A stretch of DNA of 64,000 nucleotides from Phytophthora colocasiae (lineage: Eukaryota; Oomycota; Peronosporomycetes; Peronosporales; Peronosporaceae). Where the stretch lies: positions 620,001 to 684,000 of the forward strand of contig JAGKQI010000061.1 of NCBI GenBank assembly GCA_018806915.1. Direction: 5' to 3'. Position 1 is the stretch's first letter. The number at the start of each line of letters is the position of its first letter. The notes under the pieces are model-generated. The model saw only the letters and a list, made by a program, of their open reading frames with translations, had not been told where the DNA came from and made no database searches. Positions 54,201 through 64,000 of this stretch are shown in pieces. The translations under genes and the position numbers were made by a program.

Positions 54201-57200
54201 GCCGAGTTCATTAGGCTTTGATCCTCTCGTGCTCAGCTGGTTGGAGAAGGTTGTGCGGGATATTGGGCTCGGAAGTGTACCTGCTGTTGTTGAGCTGTGC
54301 TTGCAGCTTCACCACTTGCTGGACGTTTACTTACGCCCTGCTCTGCAATTTGTGACTAGCTACGTGAAGGAATGGCTGCCTCAGATCCCATCTAACTTGG
54401 TTCAAAGCTTGTTACGACTGCTGGACTGCTTCTTCTTTCCCTTACAAGGCGATGAGAAGAAGGACGTTAAACTGGAGCGCGTGGGGTTCTACTTGAGGAA
54501 CATTGAGAGCTTCTTCCTCTTCTCTCTCATCTGGTCTGTCGGTGCAACTGGAAATGATGCTGGTCGAGATCGCTTTGACGTATATCTTCGTGAAGAAATG
54601 ATTGGAAACAATGTGAAGAAGCCCTTCCCAGCTGCAGGACAAGTGTATGACTACTCGTTCGATCTGTCCAAGGAGACGTGGGTGCTGTGGCTGCAGACAA
54701 TCCCTACATTTACCATCGACTCCTCTGCTTCCTTCTCCGAGTTAGTCGTACCCACTGCTGACTCTGTACGCTCTACGTTCTTAATGAACTTGACGTTACC
54801 TTTAGGAGTTCATATGCTGATCGTCGGACCCACGGGTACAGGCAAAACCATCAACGTAAACCAGTTTCTAGGCAAGGCGAACCCGGACAAGTACATCCCG
54901 TTGAATATGGCCTTCTCAGCTCAAAGTAGTGCCAACCAGACTCAAGATTTCATCGATTCCAAGATGGAGAAGCGGCGGAAAGGTGTCTTTGGACCAACAG
55001 CAGGCAAGAGGTTTATCATTTACGTTGACGATCTCAATATGCCCAAGCAAGAAGAGTACTTCGCTCAACCTCCCATTGAGATCCTGCGTCAATGGTTCGA
55101 TCAAGGAGGTTGGTACGATCGTAAACTACTCACGTTTCGAACGATCATCGACATTGTCTTCGTGTGCTCCATGGGTCCACCCGGAGGTGGAAGAAACCCG
55201 ATCACTCAGCGCTTCGTCCGCCACTTCAACATCGTGGGGTACACTGAAATGTCCAACGAGAGCAAAGCGATCGTCTTTGAGACGATTGTAGGCAACTTCT
55301 TCAGCCGCTTCTCCGAAGAGATTCGTCCTGCTCACATCGCCAAGAAACTGGTCCAAGCCTCCATTGTCATCTACAACACCGTAATCGCTGAACTCCTTCC
55401 GACTCCAGCCAAGTCACACTACACTTTCAACCTTCGAGATCTCGCGAAGGTTTTCCAAGGAGTTTTAATGGGGGATTCCAAGCGGATCACTAAACTGGAG
55501 CAAATGCTGAGACTGTGGGTGCATGAAAACATGCGAGTGTTTAAGGATCGCTTCACAACGCCCAATGACCATCAGTGGTTCGTAGATCTACTTCAGACTC
55601 AAGTTGCTACTGCTTTTGGTGATGCACTAGCTATTCAAGGAGGTACTGGACCTGCAGCGAAGAAAGCGGCTTGGGAACTTGTACATCCGACTCAGACTTT
55701 GTTTTATGGTGACTACATGGTCCCAGGTGCAGACCCGAAGGTTTATGAAGAAATTTCGGATGTGGAGAAGCTCCAAGCTCAAGTGGAAGAATATCTGAAC
55801 GACTACAACGCAGAGAGCAGTGCACCAATGAACTTGGTGTTGTTTATGAACGCTATTGAGCACGTATCACGCATCGCGAGAGTTATTCGTCAGCCGCAAG
55901 GGAACGCTTTACTGCTTGGTGTGGGTGGAAGTGGTCGACAGTCGCTTACTAGACTGGCTGCTTACATGGCTGAGTATGCATGTACTCAGATTGAGATTTC
56001 AAAAGGTTACGGCGTGGCTGAGTGGCGAGATGATCTCAAGAAGTGCTTGATGAAGGCTGGAATTGATGAAAAACCGCTGGTATTCCTCTTCTCAGACGTG
56101 CAAATCGTTCACGAGGCGATGCTAGAAGACATCAACAACGTCCTCAACTCCGGGGACGTGCCAAATTTGTATGGACCTGAAGACCTGGACCAGATCAGCC
56201 AGCATTGCCGCGCTTACTGTGTGAAGAAGAAGCTTCCTCCTACGAAGCTGAACACGTTCGCACAGTATATTCTACTAGTGAGGCAGAACCTGCACCTCGT
56301 ACTGTGTATGAGTCCGTTGGGGAGTCTCTTTCGAGATCGAATCCGGATGTTCCCGTCCCTTGTCAACTGCTGTACAATCGACTGGTTCAGTGAATGGCCG
56401 GCAGAAGCTTTACAGTCTGTAGCTGCCAGTGCGTTATCTTCTGGAGATTTCCAGCTTTCAGTCGACCCAACAACAGAAGAAGAGAGCGATGAAGTAAAGG
56501 CAGCGAAGACAGCAACTTCCAAAGCGGTTGTAAGTATCTTCCAGACAATTCACCAGAGCGTGGAGCGCGAATCGGTCGAGTTCTTCGAGAAGTTGAGACG
56601 ATACAACTACGTGACTCCTACCAGTTATCTCGAGTTGCTGTACACGTTCAAGACAGTGTTGTTACTGAAGAGAGAAGAGGTGCAGTCCAAGCGTTCACGG
56701 CTGCAGAATGGTGTGGACAAGATCATCGCTACGAAAGAGCAGGTGGCTGGGATGCAAGAGCAGCTCGTGGCCTTGAAGCCCCAGTTAGAGAAGACTCAGA
56801 TCGAAGTGGAAGACATGATGAAGCAGATCACGTTGGACAAGAAAGACGCAGATGAAACGAAGGCTGTCGTCGATATAGAGGGGCAGATAGCCACCAAGAA
56901 GGCAGCGGAGACGAAGGCGATTGCTGACGACGCCCAACGAGATCTGGACGAAGCTTCACCGGCTCTTGAAGCTGCTGTCCACTGTCTGAACAAGCTGAAA
57001 AAGTCGGCTATCGACGAAGTGAAGACATTGAAGAACATTCCGCACTGTGTGAAGCTCACTATGGAAGCGGCTTGCATTATCTTCGGCATCAAACCCACCA
57101 TGAAAGCAGACCCGGACAAGGCTGGCCAGAAAGTGAAAGACTACTGGGAGAGCGCGCAAAAGACTATCCTCGGAAACGCCAAGAAGCTCATGGAGGATAT

Positions 57201-60200
57201 GCTCAAGTTCGACAAGGACAACATCGGTGACAAGATCATCCAGGAGCTCGACCGGTACATTGAGATGGACGAGTTCTCTCCTGCTGCTGTGAGGAAGGCC
57301 AGTGTCGCTTGTGAAGCTATTTGTATGTGGGTGCGAGCCACGCACAGGTACCACAACGTGGCCAAGATGGTAGAGCCCAAGAAGATCTTTCTAGCTACAT
57401 CTTAAGCTGAGCTGGACGTCACGATGCGGATGTTAAGACACGAATGCTCGTCTTCAAGCTGTAGTAGAGAGATTTGCTGAACTCGAGCGCATCTAAACAA
57501 CGCAGGGGGCAAGAAGGATCAACTCGTGCGTGATGTAAGGCAATGTGAGATTCGACTCGATTCTGCGCTTAAGCTCATCGGTCTACTTGGTGAAGAGGGG
57601 ACTCGATGGGCTGCTACAAACCGACAGCTGAACTTCAACTACAACAATCTAGTTGGTGATGTGGTGATCTCTGTCAGCTATCTAGGCACATTCACGAGTG
57701 AGTTCAGGGAGACCTGTGTGTCGACTTGGTACGCAGCCTTGGAGAAGCTTCTGCTAACAGGCTGTAACATCATTACGACATTAGCAGACCCAGTCAAAGT
57801 ACGAAGCTGGTAGATTACAGGCTTACCTTCGGACAACCTGTCTGTACAGAACGGGTTGATCATGGCCCGTGCGAGACGCTGGTCGCTGTTAATTGACCCT
57901 CAAGGCCAGGCGAATCGATTTATCAAGAACTTGGGGAAAGATTCGTCCGAGGACGGTTTGGATGTGGTTAAACTGACGGGCAAGGAATTCTTAAAGATAC
58001 TGGAGAACGGCATTCGATTTGGCAAGTGGATTCTACTGGAGAATGTAGGCGAGAGTCTGGATGCAATACTGGAACCTGTTCTACTCCAGAACAAGTTCCG
58101 ACAAGGTGGCCAAGTGGTCATGAAGCTGGGAGACTCTACCGTGCCTTACAACGCAGCTTTCCGATTCTACATGACCACGAAGCTGCCCAACCCGCACTAC
58201 CCTCCAGAGACCACGGTTACAAATTACGTTACTGAACTTTACTATCACCCCAAAAGGGCTGGAAGATCAAGCTCTCGGTGTCGTTGTACAAGAAGAGATG
58301 CCAGAGCTGGCTGAGAAGAAGAACTCCCTGGTAGTAGCTAATGCCCGTATGAAGGCTGAGCTGGTGGAGATCGAGAACAAGATCCTGTACATGCTGGCTA
58401 ACTCCAAGGGGAATATCCTGGATGATACCGAGCTGATAGACACGTTGGGCAAGGCTAAGGTGACGTCCGAGGATATTAACGAGAAAATGGCCGAAGCGGA
58501 GATTACGGAGAAAGCAATTGATGAGTCCCGTGAACGTTATCGAGGTGTGGCCTTCCGAGCCTCCCTGTTGTTCTTCTGTATAGCCGACTTGGCGCTAGTG
58601 GACCCCATGTACCAGTACTCGCTGCCGTGGTTCGTGTCTCTTTTTATCAAGAGCATCCACAGTGCCACAGAAAGCGACCAACTGGAGATGCGTCTTGTTC
58701 ACTTGAACGACTCAGCCACGTATTCCCTCTATCGCAACATTTGTCGGTCTCTTTTTGAAGAGCACAAGCTGCTGTTCTCGTTCCTGCTCACTATCAAGTT
58801 GCTGATGGGTTCTCGAAAGATTGACATGCTCGAATGGAGGTTCCTCATCGCAGGTTCTACCCCAAGTACGATTGAAGCTCCTAATCCAGATACGAATTGG
58901 GTCGAGGATCGGATGTGGCGTGAAGTGTGTGCTTTGTCCTCCCTACCAGCTTTCGAGACACTGGCTAGCTCAATGGCAACCAACACCCCACAATGGCGTA
59001 AAATCTTCGACTCGGCCGATCCACAGGTAGAGCGACTACCGTTAGCGTTGGATTTATCACTCAATTCGTTCCAGAAGTTGTGCATTCTACGCTGTATCCG
59101 ACCAGACAGGATGACTGAAGCCATGCAGAACTTCGTGGCAGAACATATCGGCCGCCGATTCATCGAGCCACCGCCGTTCGACCTGGCCGGCTCCTTCGCC
59201 GACTCGACAGTGATCACTCCTATCATCTTCGTGCTGTCGACGGGCTCCGATCCAGCCAAAGAGCTGCTTGTGTTCGCTGAAACGATGAAGATGAATCGGA
59301 AACTCAACTCCATCTCCTTAGGCCAAGGCCAAGGTCCACTAGCCACCAAGATGATTGAAGAAGCCGTGACCAGTGGCAAGTGGGTCTTGCTGCAGAACTG
59401 CCATTTAGCCATCAGTTGGATGCCCCAGCTTGAACGCATTTGTGATGAGTTAAACCCAGACGCAACACACCGAGATTTCCGTCTTTGGCTTACAAGTAGA
59501 CCCAGTACAGCGTTCCCGACTTCGGTGTTGCAGAATGGAGTGAAGATGACCAAGGAACCACCCAAAGGAATCCGTGCAAATCTGCGGAACTCGTACATCA
59601 AACTCACGAACGATACGTTGGATGCTACGTCCAAGCCGGATCAACTCCGCAAGCTGTTGTTTGGCCTCAGCTTCTTTCACGCTATTGTCATTGAACGGAA
59701 ACGCTTTGGTCCTTTAGGTTGGAATATCCCTTACGCATTCAATGACACCGACTACGACATCAGTCGTGCCCAGCTTGAAATGTTCTTGGACTTTTACGAT
59801 GAAGTGCCATACAAAGTCCTGTGTGTGATGACGTCGGTGGTGAACTATGGCGGACGAGTGACGGACGATAAGGATATGCGAACGATCGACGTCATCCTCG
59901 AAGGTTTCTTCAATCCTCAGATTCTAGAAGATGGATACAAATTCTCTTCCAGCGGATCATATTATTCACTCACTGCAGATCCAGAGGACCCGCTGGCCAG
60001 TTATCTCACTTACATCGACGATCTCCCGTTAAACCCTGAGCCTGAAGTCTTCGGCATGCACGACAACGCCAATATCACGTGTGCACTGGCTGAAACCTTC
60101 CACACGTTTGATATTATCTTGGCGCTTCAACCACGTGCAGCAGCAGGTGCTGGTGGCCAGTCACGGGAAAGTCTCATTGAGCAGCAAGCACAATCTATCA

Positions 60201-61072
60201 TCGACCGTCTCCCTCCTCTGTTTGAAGTGGAGCATATCAGTCTACGGTATCCTGTGCTGTACGAAGAATCTATGAACACAGTGCTAGTACAAGAGGTTCA
60301 ACGGTATAACGCTCTGCTTCGCGTACTCCAAGTGTCTCTACCAAATCTCCAACGAGCTCTTCGAGGGTTAATCGTCATGTCCCCAGAGCTGGAGGCGATG
60401 GCTACTTGCTTATTCAATCAAAAAGTGCCTCCTCAATGGGAGAAGAAGGCGTATCCGTCGTTAAAAGCTCTTGGAGGCTGGGTGGACGATCTCATGGAAC
60501 GACTGCATTTCCTGACTAAGTGGGTATCCGATGGTATCCCTCCAGTCTTCTGGTTGTCCGGATTCTTCTTTCCCCAAGGATTTTTGACTGGTATCCTGCA
60601 GAATCACGCTCGACAGTTCGGGTTAGCGATTGATTCTTTATCGTTCGACTTCCTTATGCAAGGCCAATCAGCGGATATTATCAAGACGAAGCCTGCCAAC
60701 GGAGGTTGTTATTTGACTGGACTCTTTCTCGAAGGAGCTCGATGGGACAGAACTGCACACTCACTTGTTGATCCGTTACCTAAGGAGCTCTTCGCTCGAA
60801 TGCCGGTGATTCATTTACTTCCGATTCAAGATCGACAAGCACCACAGAGTGGCATCTACCGCTGTCCAGTGTATAAGATCCTCACACGAACAGGAACTCT
60901 GTCGACTACAGGCCACTCTACCAATTTCGTCTTCTGGATCGAGATTCCATCCGACAAGAGGACTATTTTCCGGAATTCTCTCGTATCAGAGACCAATCTC
61001 CAGTTGCAGTTCGCTGACCAGGACTACTGGATCAAAGCAGGTGTAGCGTGCTTCCTCTCACTCATGTACTAA
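48244..61072 (+). CDS. Axonemal inner-arm dynein heavy chain, frame interrupted
   Basis: Exon 1 (48244-48264, MDGNLKM) joins in phase to 48334 after a GTACGG...TGTGTAG intron. About 3,020 residues then run open to 57405, and 58298-61072 encodes the last 924. Total near 4,250 aa, the size of single-headed inner-arm chains (DNAH7/DNAH3 class, inferred). Order: tail and linker; AAA1 P-loop GPAGTGKTET (about 52.92 kb) with ACFDEFNRI; AAA2 GSTGGGKS (53.76 kb); AAA3 GPTGTGKT (54.83 kb); AAA4 GVGGSGRQS (55.92 kb); stalk coil CC1 from about 56.7 kb, microtubule-binding tip about 57.0-57.3 kb; then CC2, AAA5, AAA6 and the C-terminal domain (WVSDGIPPVFWLSGFFFPQGFLTG). It is an ATP-driven minus-end motor of the flagellar axoneme. 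Between 57403 and 58256 three stops and at least three frameshifts interrupt CC2 and AAA5, while dynein similarity continues through them. Confidence 0.9.
57403..58260 (+). other. Lesion cluster in dynein stalk CC2/AAA5
   Basis: In-frame TAA at 57403-57405; a frame change at about 57441-57452 (RMLRH | NARLQAVVERFAELER); TAA at 57494-57496; a frame change near 57512 (into KKDQLVRDV); TAG at 57811-57813 directly after VKVRSW; and one extra base in CCCCAAAAGGG near 58250, before GLEDQALGVVVQEEM. Family-typical residues also seem to be missing around NLVGDVVIS-VSYLG and LLTGC-NIITTLADP. No intron removes these, because recognisable dynein text lies on both sides of every lesion. Confidence 0.85.
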
Positions 61073-61107
61073 TGGAAGTTGATTTTTTTTTTCTTAAAGG
61101 GAATGAA

Positions 61108-63121
61108 TTAGGCAAGTTTGACGATACCTAAGTGAGCCAGATCCGACCATTGAATCGTATACGGATACACTAGCTGTGCTGTTTGGTTCACTCCTCCATC
61201 CGTCAAGATCGTGTACACGTAAATGTTTGTGAACCGAACACGCGTCAACTTCATGACTAGTAAAGAGAAAATGTCCTCTGTTGCTACCAGGAATTTCCGG
61301 TTAACGATGAGGTACCCATTTCCGTAAACTGCGTCGATAGAGGCAAAACGCGCGTTTTCTCGAATGATGTAGTTGTCGTAGCCTGAAATCACGCCATAGC
61401 GTTTACTTAGAGCTGCACCCGTTGCCGTCTCGAAAGTTGTAAGTTGTCCTTCTTCCTGTGTTGAGATATCCTTCGTCTCGGTATTGTACTGGAATCGACG
61501 GTCTCTAGACTGGAAGTAGCGGAAAGCTTTCCGAACGAAGATGTAGACGACGAGCCACATCATTGTACTGAAGATACAAATGACAGTGGAGATCACCAAC
61601 ACTTTACGGTCAACTGTGATTTCATGAATTGTCCAGAATTTCATAGGGGAGAGTCTGGCCAGGAACGGACTGACAGTAATAACCCCACGCCAATAATCAT
61701 CTTCGGCGAAATCTACCACTACTTTACGTAGAGCAGGTAGAGCGTCCACAAGCTCTACGCGATAGGCAAAGCCAAACTCAAAGGCAGCAAAGGCCAACAC
61801 AGGGTCAATTCGTTCACGAAATAGATAGCTTAAGACGCTGGTGACGTTCAGAAAGAACGTGAGCAGATCTGCGTGGGCCAGTTCCGGTCGGTAATGAACT
61901 GTTCGACGACCAGATTACTCACTCCCAATGGCTAAACAGAATTCTGTCAGTGTGTAGTACCCATTGAGATGATTCGATACGAATACGAGCACTCCTCGGT
62001 ACAGTAAAGCATTGGAAATGGTAGCAAAAGCATCTCCTACCCAGAAATGGCCCCTCCGAATTCGCTGGTAGATAGAGAACTCCGAGGTCGAACAGCACGT
62101 CAATAGCGAAAATACCGTGAATACTGTGTGTCCAAGCCCACGAATCATGAAGAGAAGCCCATGAATGCCATTCCCACGTACTTAAAGCTGCTGCAGGGTC
62201 TGATGGGAGGTTCCAGTGGATAATTTCAATGTTGGATTGAGCCACAGGATCGTCGATATAGCCACCCATACGAAACGCTGTCCGAACATTTTTCGTTGGA
62301 TCAATACTCATTGATGGGGGTAAACTCTTGAATAACCAGAAATTATCATTCTCGATACCGAGGAATTCCCCACTTGTAAAGTGAGGTCTGGATTCGTACG
62401 GGTAGTTGTAAGCGATCGCGAACTGGTACGTCACATTAGTTTCTTTCATGTCGGTGATAGGAGCGATTGTAACCAACAACGCTGCTCCACTCTGGTACTG
62501 TTGATCTACCTGGAAGTCCTGCGCTGAGGCAGAGACTGATAGTAGTGTTACGTGGCTTATGTCATTCTTCTGACGTACTAGGAAGTACATTCGGAGTTGA
62601 GTTAACGCCTCGTCGGGAGAATTGATCAAGTCGAAGGAACAATCAATGACGGGGGCGATCAATTCCAGTTCTGAAAGGTATTCAAGATCTTGACTAGTGT
62701 GAAATTGAAGAGATTCAAAGAGGAATCGAGTGAAGCCGTTGCCGTTCACCCTCTCGTCGTACCCTTCAACCCCTGTACATTCTGTGAAGGAGAATTCTAC
62801 GTCGGACAGCAGGAAGATCGTATCGTTTCTTGTATCAATTGATCCGTTCAAGACCTTGAGCACCAATGGACTCTCATTGATCGTCGAAGTTCCAGCGTAA
62901 GTGACAATGAGATTGGATTCATGGACGGTAGTGCCCAACTCTTTTGACTCGAACCCACGTAGAACCGTGACGGACGCTACGAACGCTTTGGCCGAGATAC
63001 CAACGTACCACAAGGCGATGGCAAATACTACCGTGCGATGTAGAAGGCGGAAATACATGGGGTTCCCTCCAGAGAGCTCAATCGCCTCGATACTACCACT
63101 GATCGAGTGTCGGTGCGGCAT
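61108..63121 (-). pseudogene. Multi-pass membrane protein, frame broken
   Basis: ATG 63121 (MPHRHSISGSIEAIELSGG) opens a membrane protein with one N-terminal hydrophobic helix (RTVVFAIALWYVGISAKAFVASV), a large extracytoplasmic region with possible N-glycosylation sites, and several membrane helices in the C-terminal half (HSIHGIFAIDVLFDLGVL, ALLYRGVLVFVSNHLNGYYTL, VISTVICIFSTMMWLVVYIFV). The architecture recalls a large oomycete family of putative transmembrane proteins; no ion-channel or transporter motif is certain. The frame shifts by one base near 62065-62090 (DLGVL to SIYQRIRRGHFWVGDAF), and a TAA at 61915-61917 interrupts the text between FCLAIGSE and HYRPELAHADLL. The sequence otherwise reads like functional protein to the stop at 61108, so recent inactivation and sequencing error are both possible. 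It is divergent from the channel gene, 83 bp apart. Confidence 0.6.
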
Positions 63122-63204
63122 TTTACTCAAATTGTCTTCTGAAAGACTTGAAACCCCCCGTTCTACAACGTCGGTTTAAGTCTCTCTCAATTGGAATTTG
63201 ATCC

Positions 63205-63986
63205 ATGGCGACGAATAAACGGCAACCGGAACGCGGGAAGGAAGCAGGGCAGGATGTTTCTCGTATTGCGAGTATATCGCAGTCTCCGTTCATGGCGCGT
63301 CAGGCCGAACGCGCTCATATGACGGGACTTTCACCAATTGAGGAGATGCGTTTGGCTCAAAATGAACTACGAGCCAAGGCAGCAGCTCGTCTTCCTCCGT
63401 TGGTAGAACCTGCGCGTAGAATGACTCTACACCAGCAGTTCACACAGACAAGTCTCATGAAGTTGGTGACCATGAGGGATATGATCCGGAAGGTGAAAAA
63501 CCGAGCCAAAGTGGCTGCAGTTCGACCTGCAGATGGGAAAATGGGTGAATTCCAGGACCAGAGGCTCGAAAGGGACATGAACGAACTCACTCCAGCTGAA
63601 GCTCTGGACTTTGTGGAGACGGTATCCAAGAATGAGCTCATTATTAACAAGAAGAAGCAGAAGATCGATGAATCGGCAGTTCCCAAGTATATTATCTCTC
63701 CAAATGGCAAGTTCCGTGTACGATGGGATCTCCTCTCGGTTTCGTTCATCTTCTGTACGTAGTATTGTGGTAGAATGTGTGTACTTGTGCTAACGATGAT
63801 TGATTTTTGGTACCAGATAACTCAATTAGCATTCCTGTAAGTATTGCATAAGTAGTTTTTGAACTCTTTTTGAAATTCTACATGTTGTTACAGTTCCAGT
63901 TGTCATTTGGAGCGTCTGTGCCAGGATCGCTAATGGGGTTGGAATATGTACAGAGGGTCATTGATTTCTTCTTCATCTCCGATATT
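63205..63986 (+). CDS. CNG/EAG-type voltage-gated cation channel, 5' part
   Basis: Three exons visible: 63205-63754, 63817-63836 (only 20 nt) and 63894-63986, with GTACGT/GTAAGT donors and TACCAG/TTACAG acceptors that keep the frame. The N-terminal about 160 residues are cytosolic and basic, with possible coiled coil. Then PKYIISPNGKFRVRWDLLSVSFIF-YNSISIP-FQLSFGASVP enters transmembrane helix S1 in the manner typical of the EAG/HCN/CNG superfamily (IxPxxKFRxxWD then a hydrophobic helix), and VIDFFFISDI begins S2. The pore and cyclic-nucleotide-binding domain lie beyond the window. The last GTACGT at 63987 may be a fourth donor, or may be read through as VRSF, which also suits S2. A plasma-membrane K+ or mixed cation channel is inferred. 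Confidence 0.82.
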
Positions 63987-64000
63987 GTACGTAGTTTTGT

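Noticed and set aside
57403..57813. Reassigned stop codons (TAA/TAG read as Gln) in the dynein gene
   Set aside because: Frameshifts accompany the stops, one stop aligns with an expected Glu rather than Gln, and other genes here end normally at TAA/TAG with none internal.
57403..58260. Introns explaining the dynein frame breaks
   Set aside because: Recognisable dynein sequence continues through the interval; no donor/acceptor pair removes the lesions without deleting conserved text.

Overview
The window is nuclear DNA from an oomycete, most likely Phytophthora or a close relative. The signs are short introns (about 45-95 bp) with GTACGT/GTAAGT donors and CTAAC-type branch sites, tightly packed genes, and gene families typical of stramenopiles: TALE homeodomain, Tudor-like plus PDZ, large secreted repeat proteins, and PiggyBac-like and Copia elements. 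Species is inference. I recognised no rRNA, tRNA or CRISPR.

Layout. 1-10 kb (minus strand): the 5' end of a membrane-anchored GH35 beta-galactosidase, a 1,864-aa SFI1-like centrin-binding protein, and a four-exon coiled-coil/ankyrin/B-box/TPR/RGS protein. 10-11.5 kb: a TALE homeodomain protein (plus) and a tiny two-exon, probably mitochondrial protein (minus). 11.85-23.9 kb: a giant secreted protein of about 4,000 aa. It has seven near-identical 387-bp repeats, eleven Cys-containing repeats, then Calx-beta, laminin-G-like and laminin-B-like domains. 24-31.4 kb: one intact GH131-like secreted enzyme gene and at least two decayed relatives, interrupted by a PiggyBac-like transposon (27.1-30.9 kb). 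31.4-35 kb: a Tudor-like plus two-PDZ protein (plus) and a ubiquitin-like/lipocalin-like protein (minus). 35-42.5 kb: a hairpin-rich TE graveyard and a young Copia element with identical LTRs and a 5-bp target duplication, which splits a 104-codon membrane-protein ORF. 42.8-48.1 kb: a YME1-type mitochondrial i-AAA protease and a 968-aa coiled-coil protein. 48.2-61.1 kb: an axonemal inner-arm dynein heavy chain. 61.1-63.1 kb (minus): a broken multi-pass membrane protein. 63.2 kb to the end: the 5' part of a cyclic-nucleotide-gated/EAG-type cation channel.

Working together. SFI1-like protein and axonemal dynein belong to the basal body and flagellum, as expected for a zoospore-forming oomycete. 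YME1 and the small 11.2-kb protein look mitochondrial, and both have paired CCAATCA boxes upstream. The giant adhesin-like protein and the GH131 gene belong to the secreted/cell-wall set.

Quality. Frame-breaking lesions are clustered: about twenty small indels inside the 387-bp array (13.0-14.83 kb), and six stops or frameshifts in 0.86 kb of the dynein gene (57.40-58.26 kb). Kilobases of open frame lie on both sides. I read these mainly as local consensus or assembly problems, although real decay cannot be excluded for the dynein stretch.
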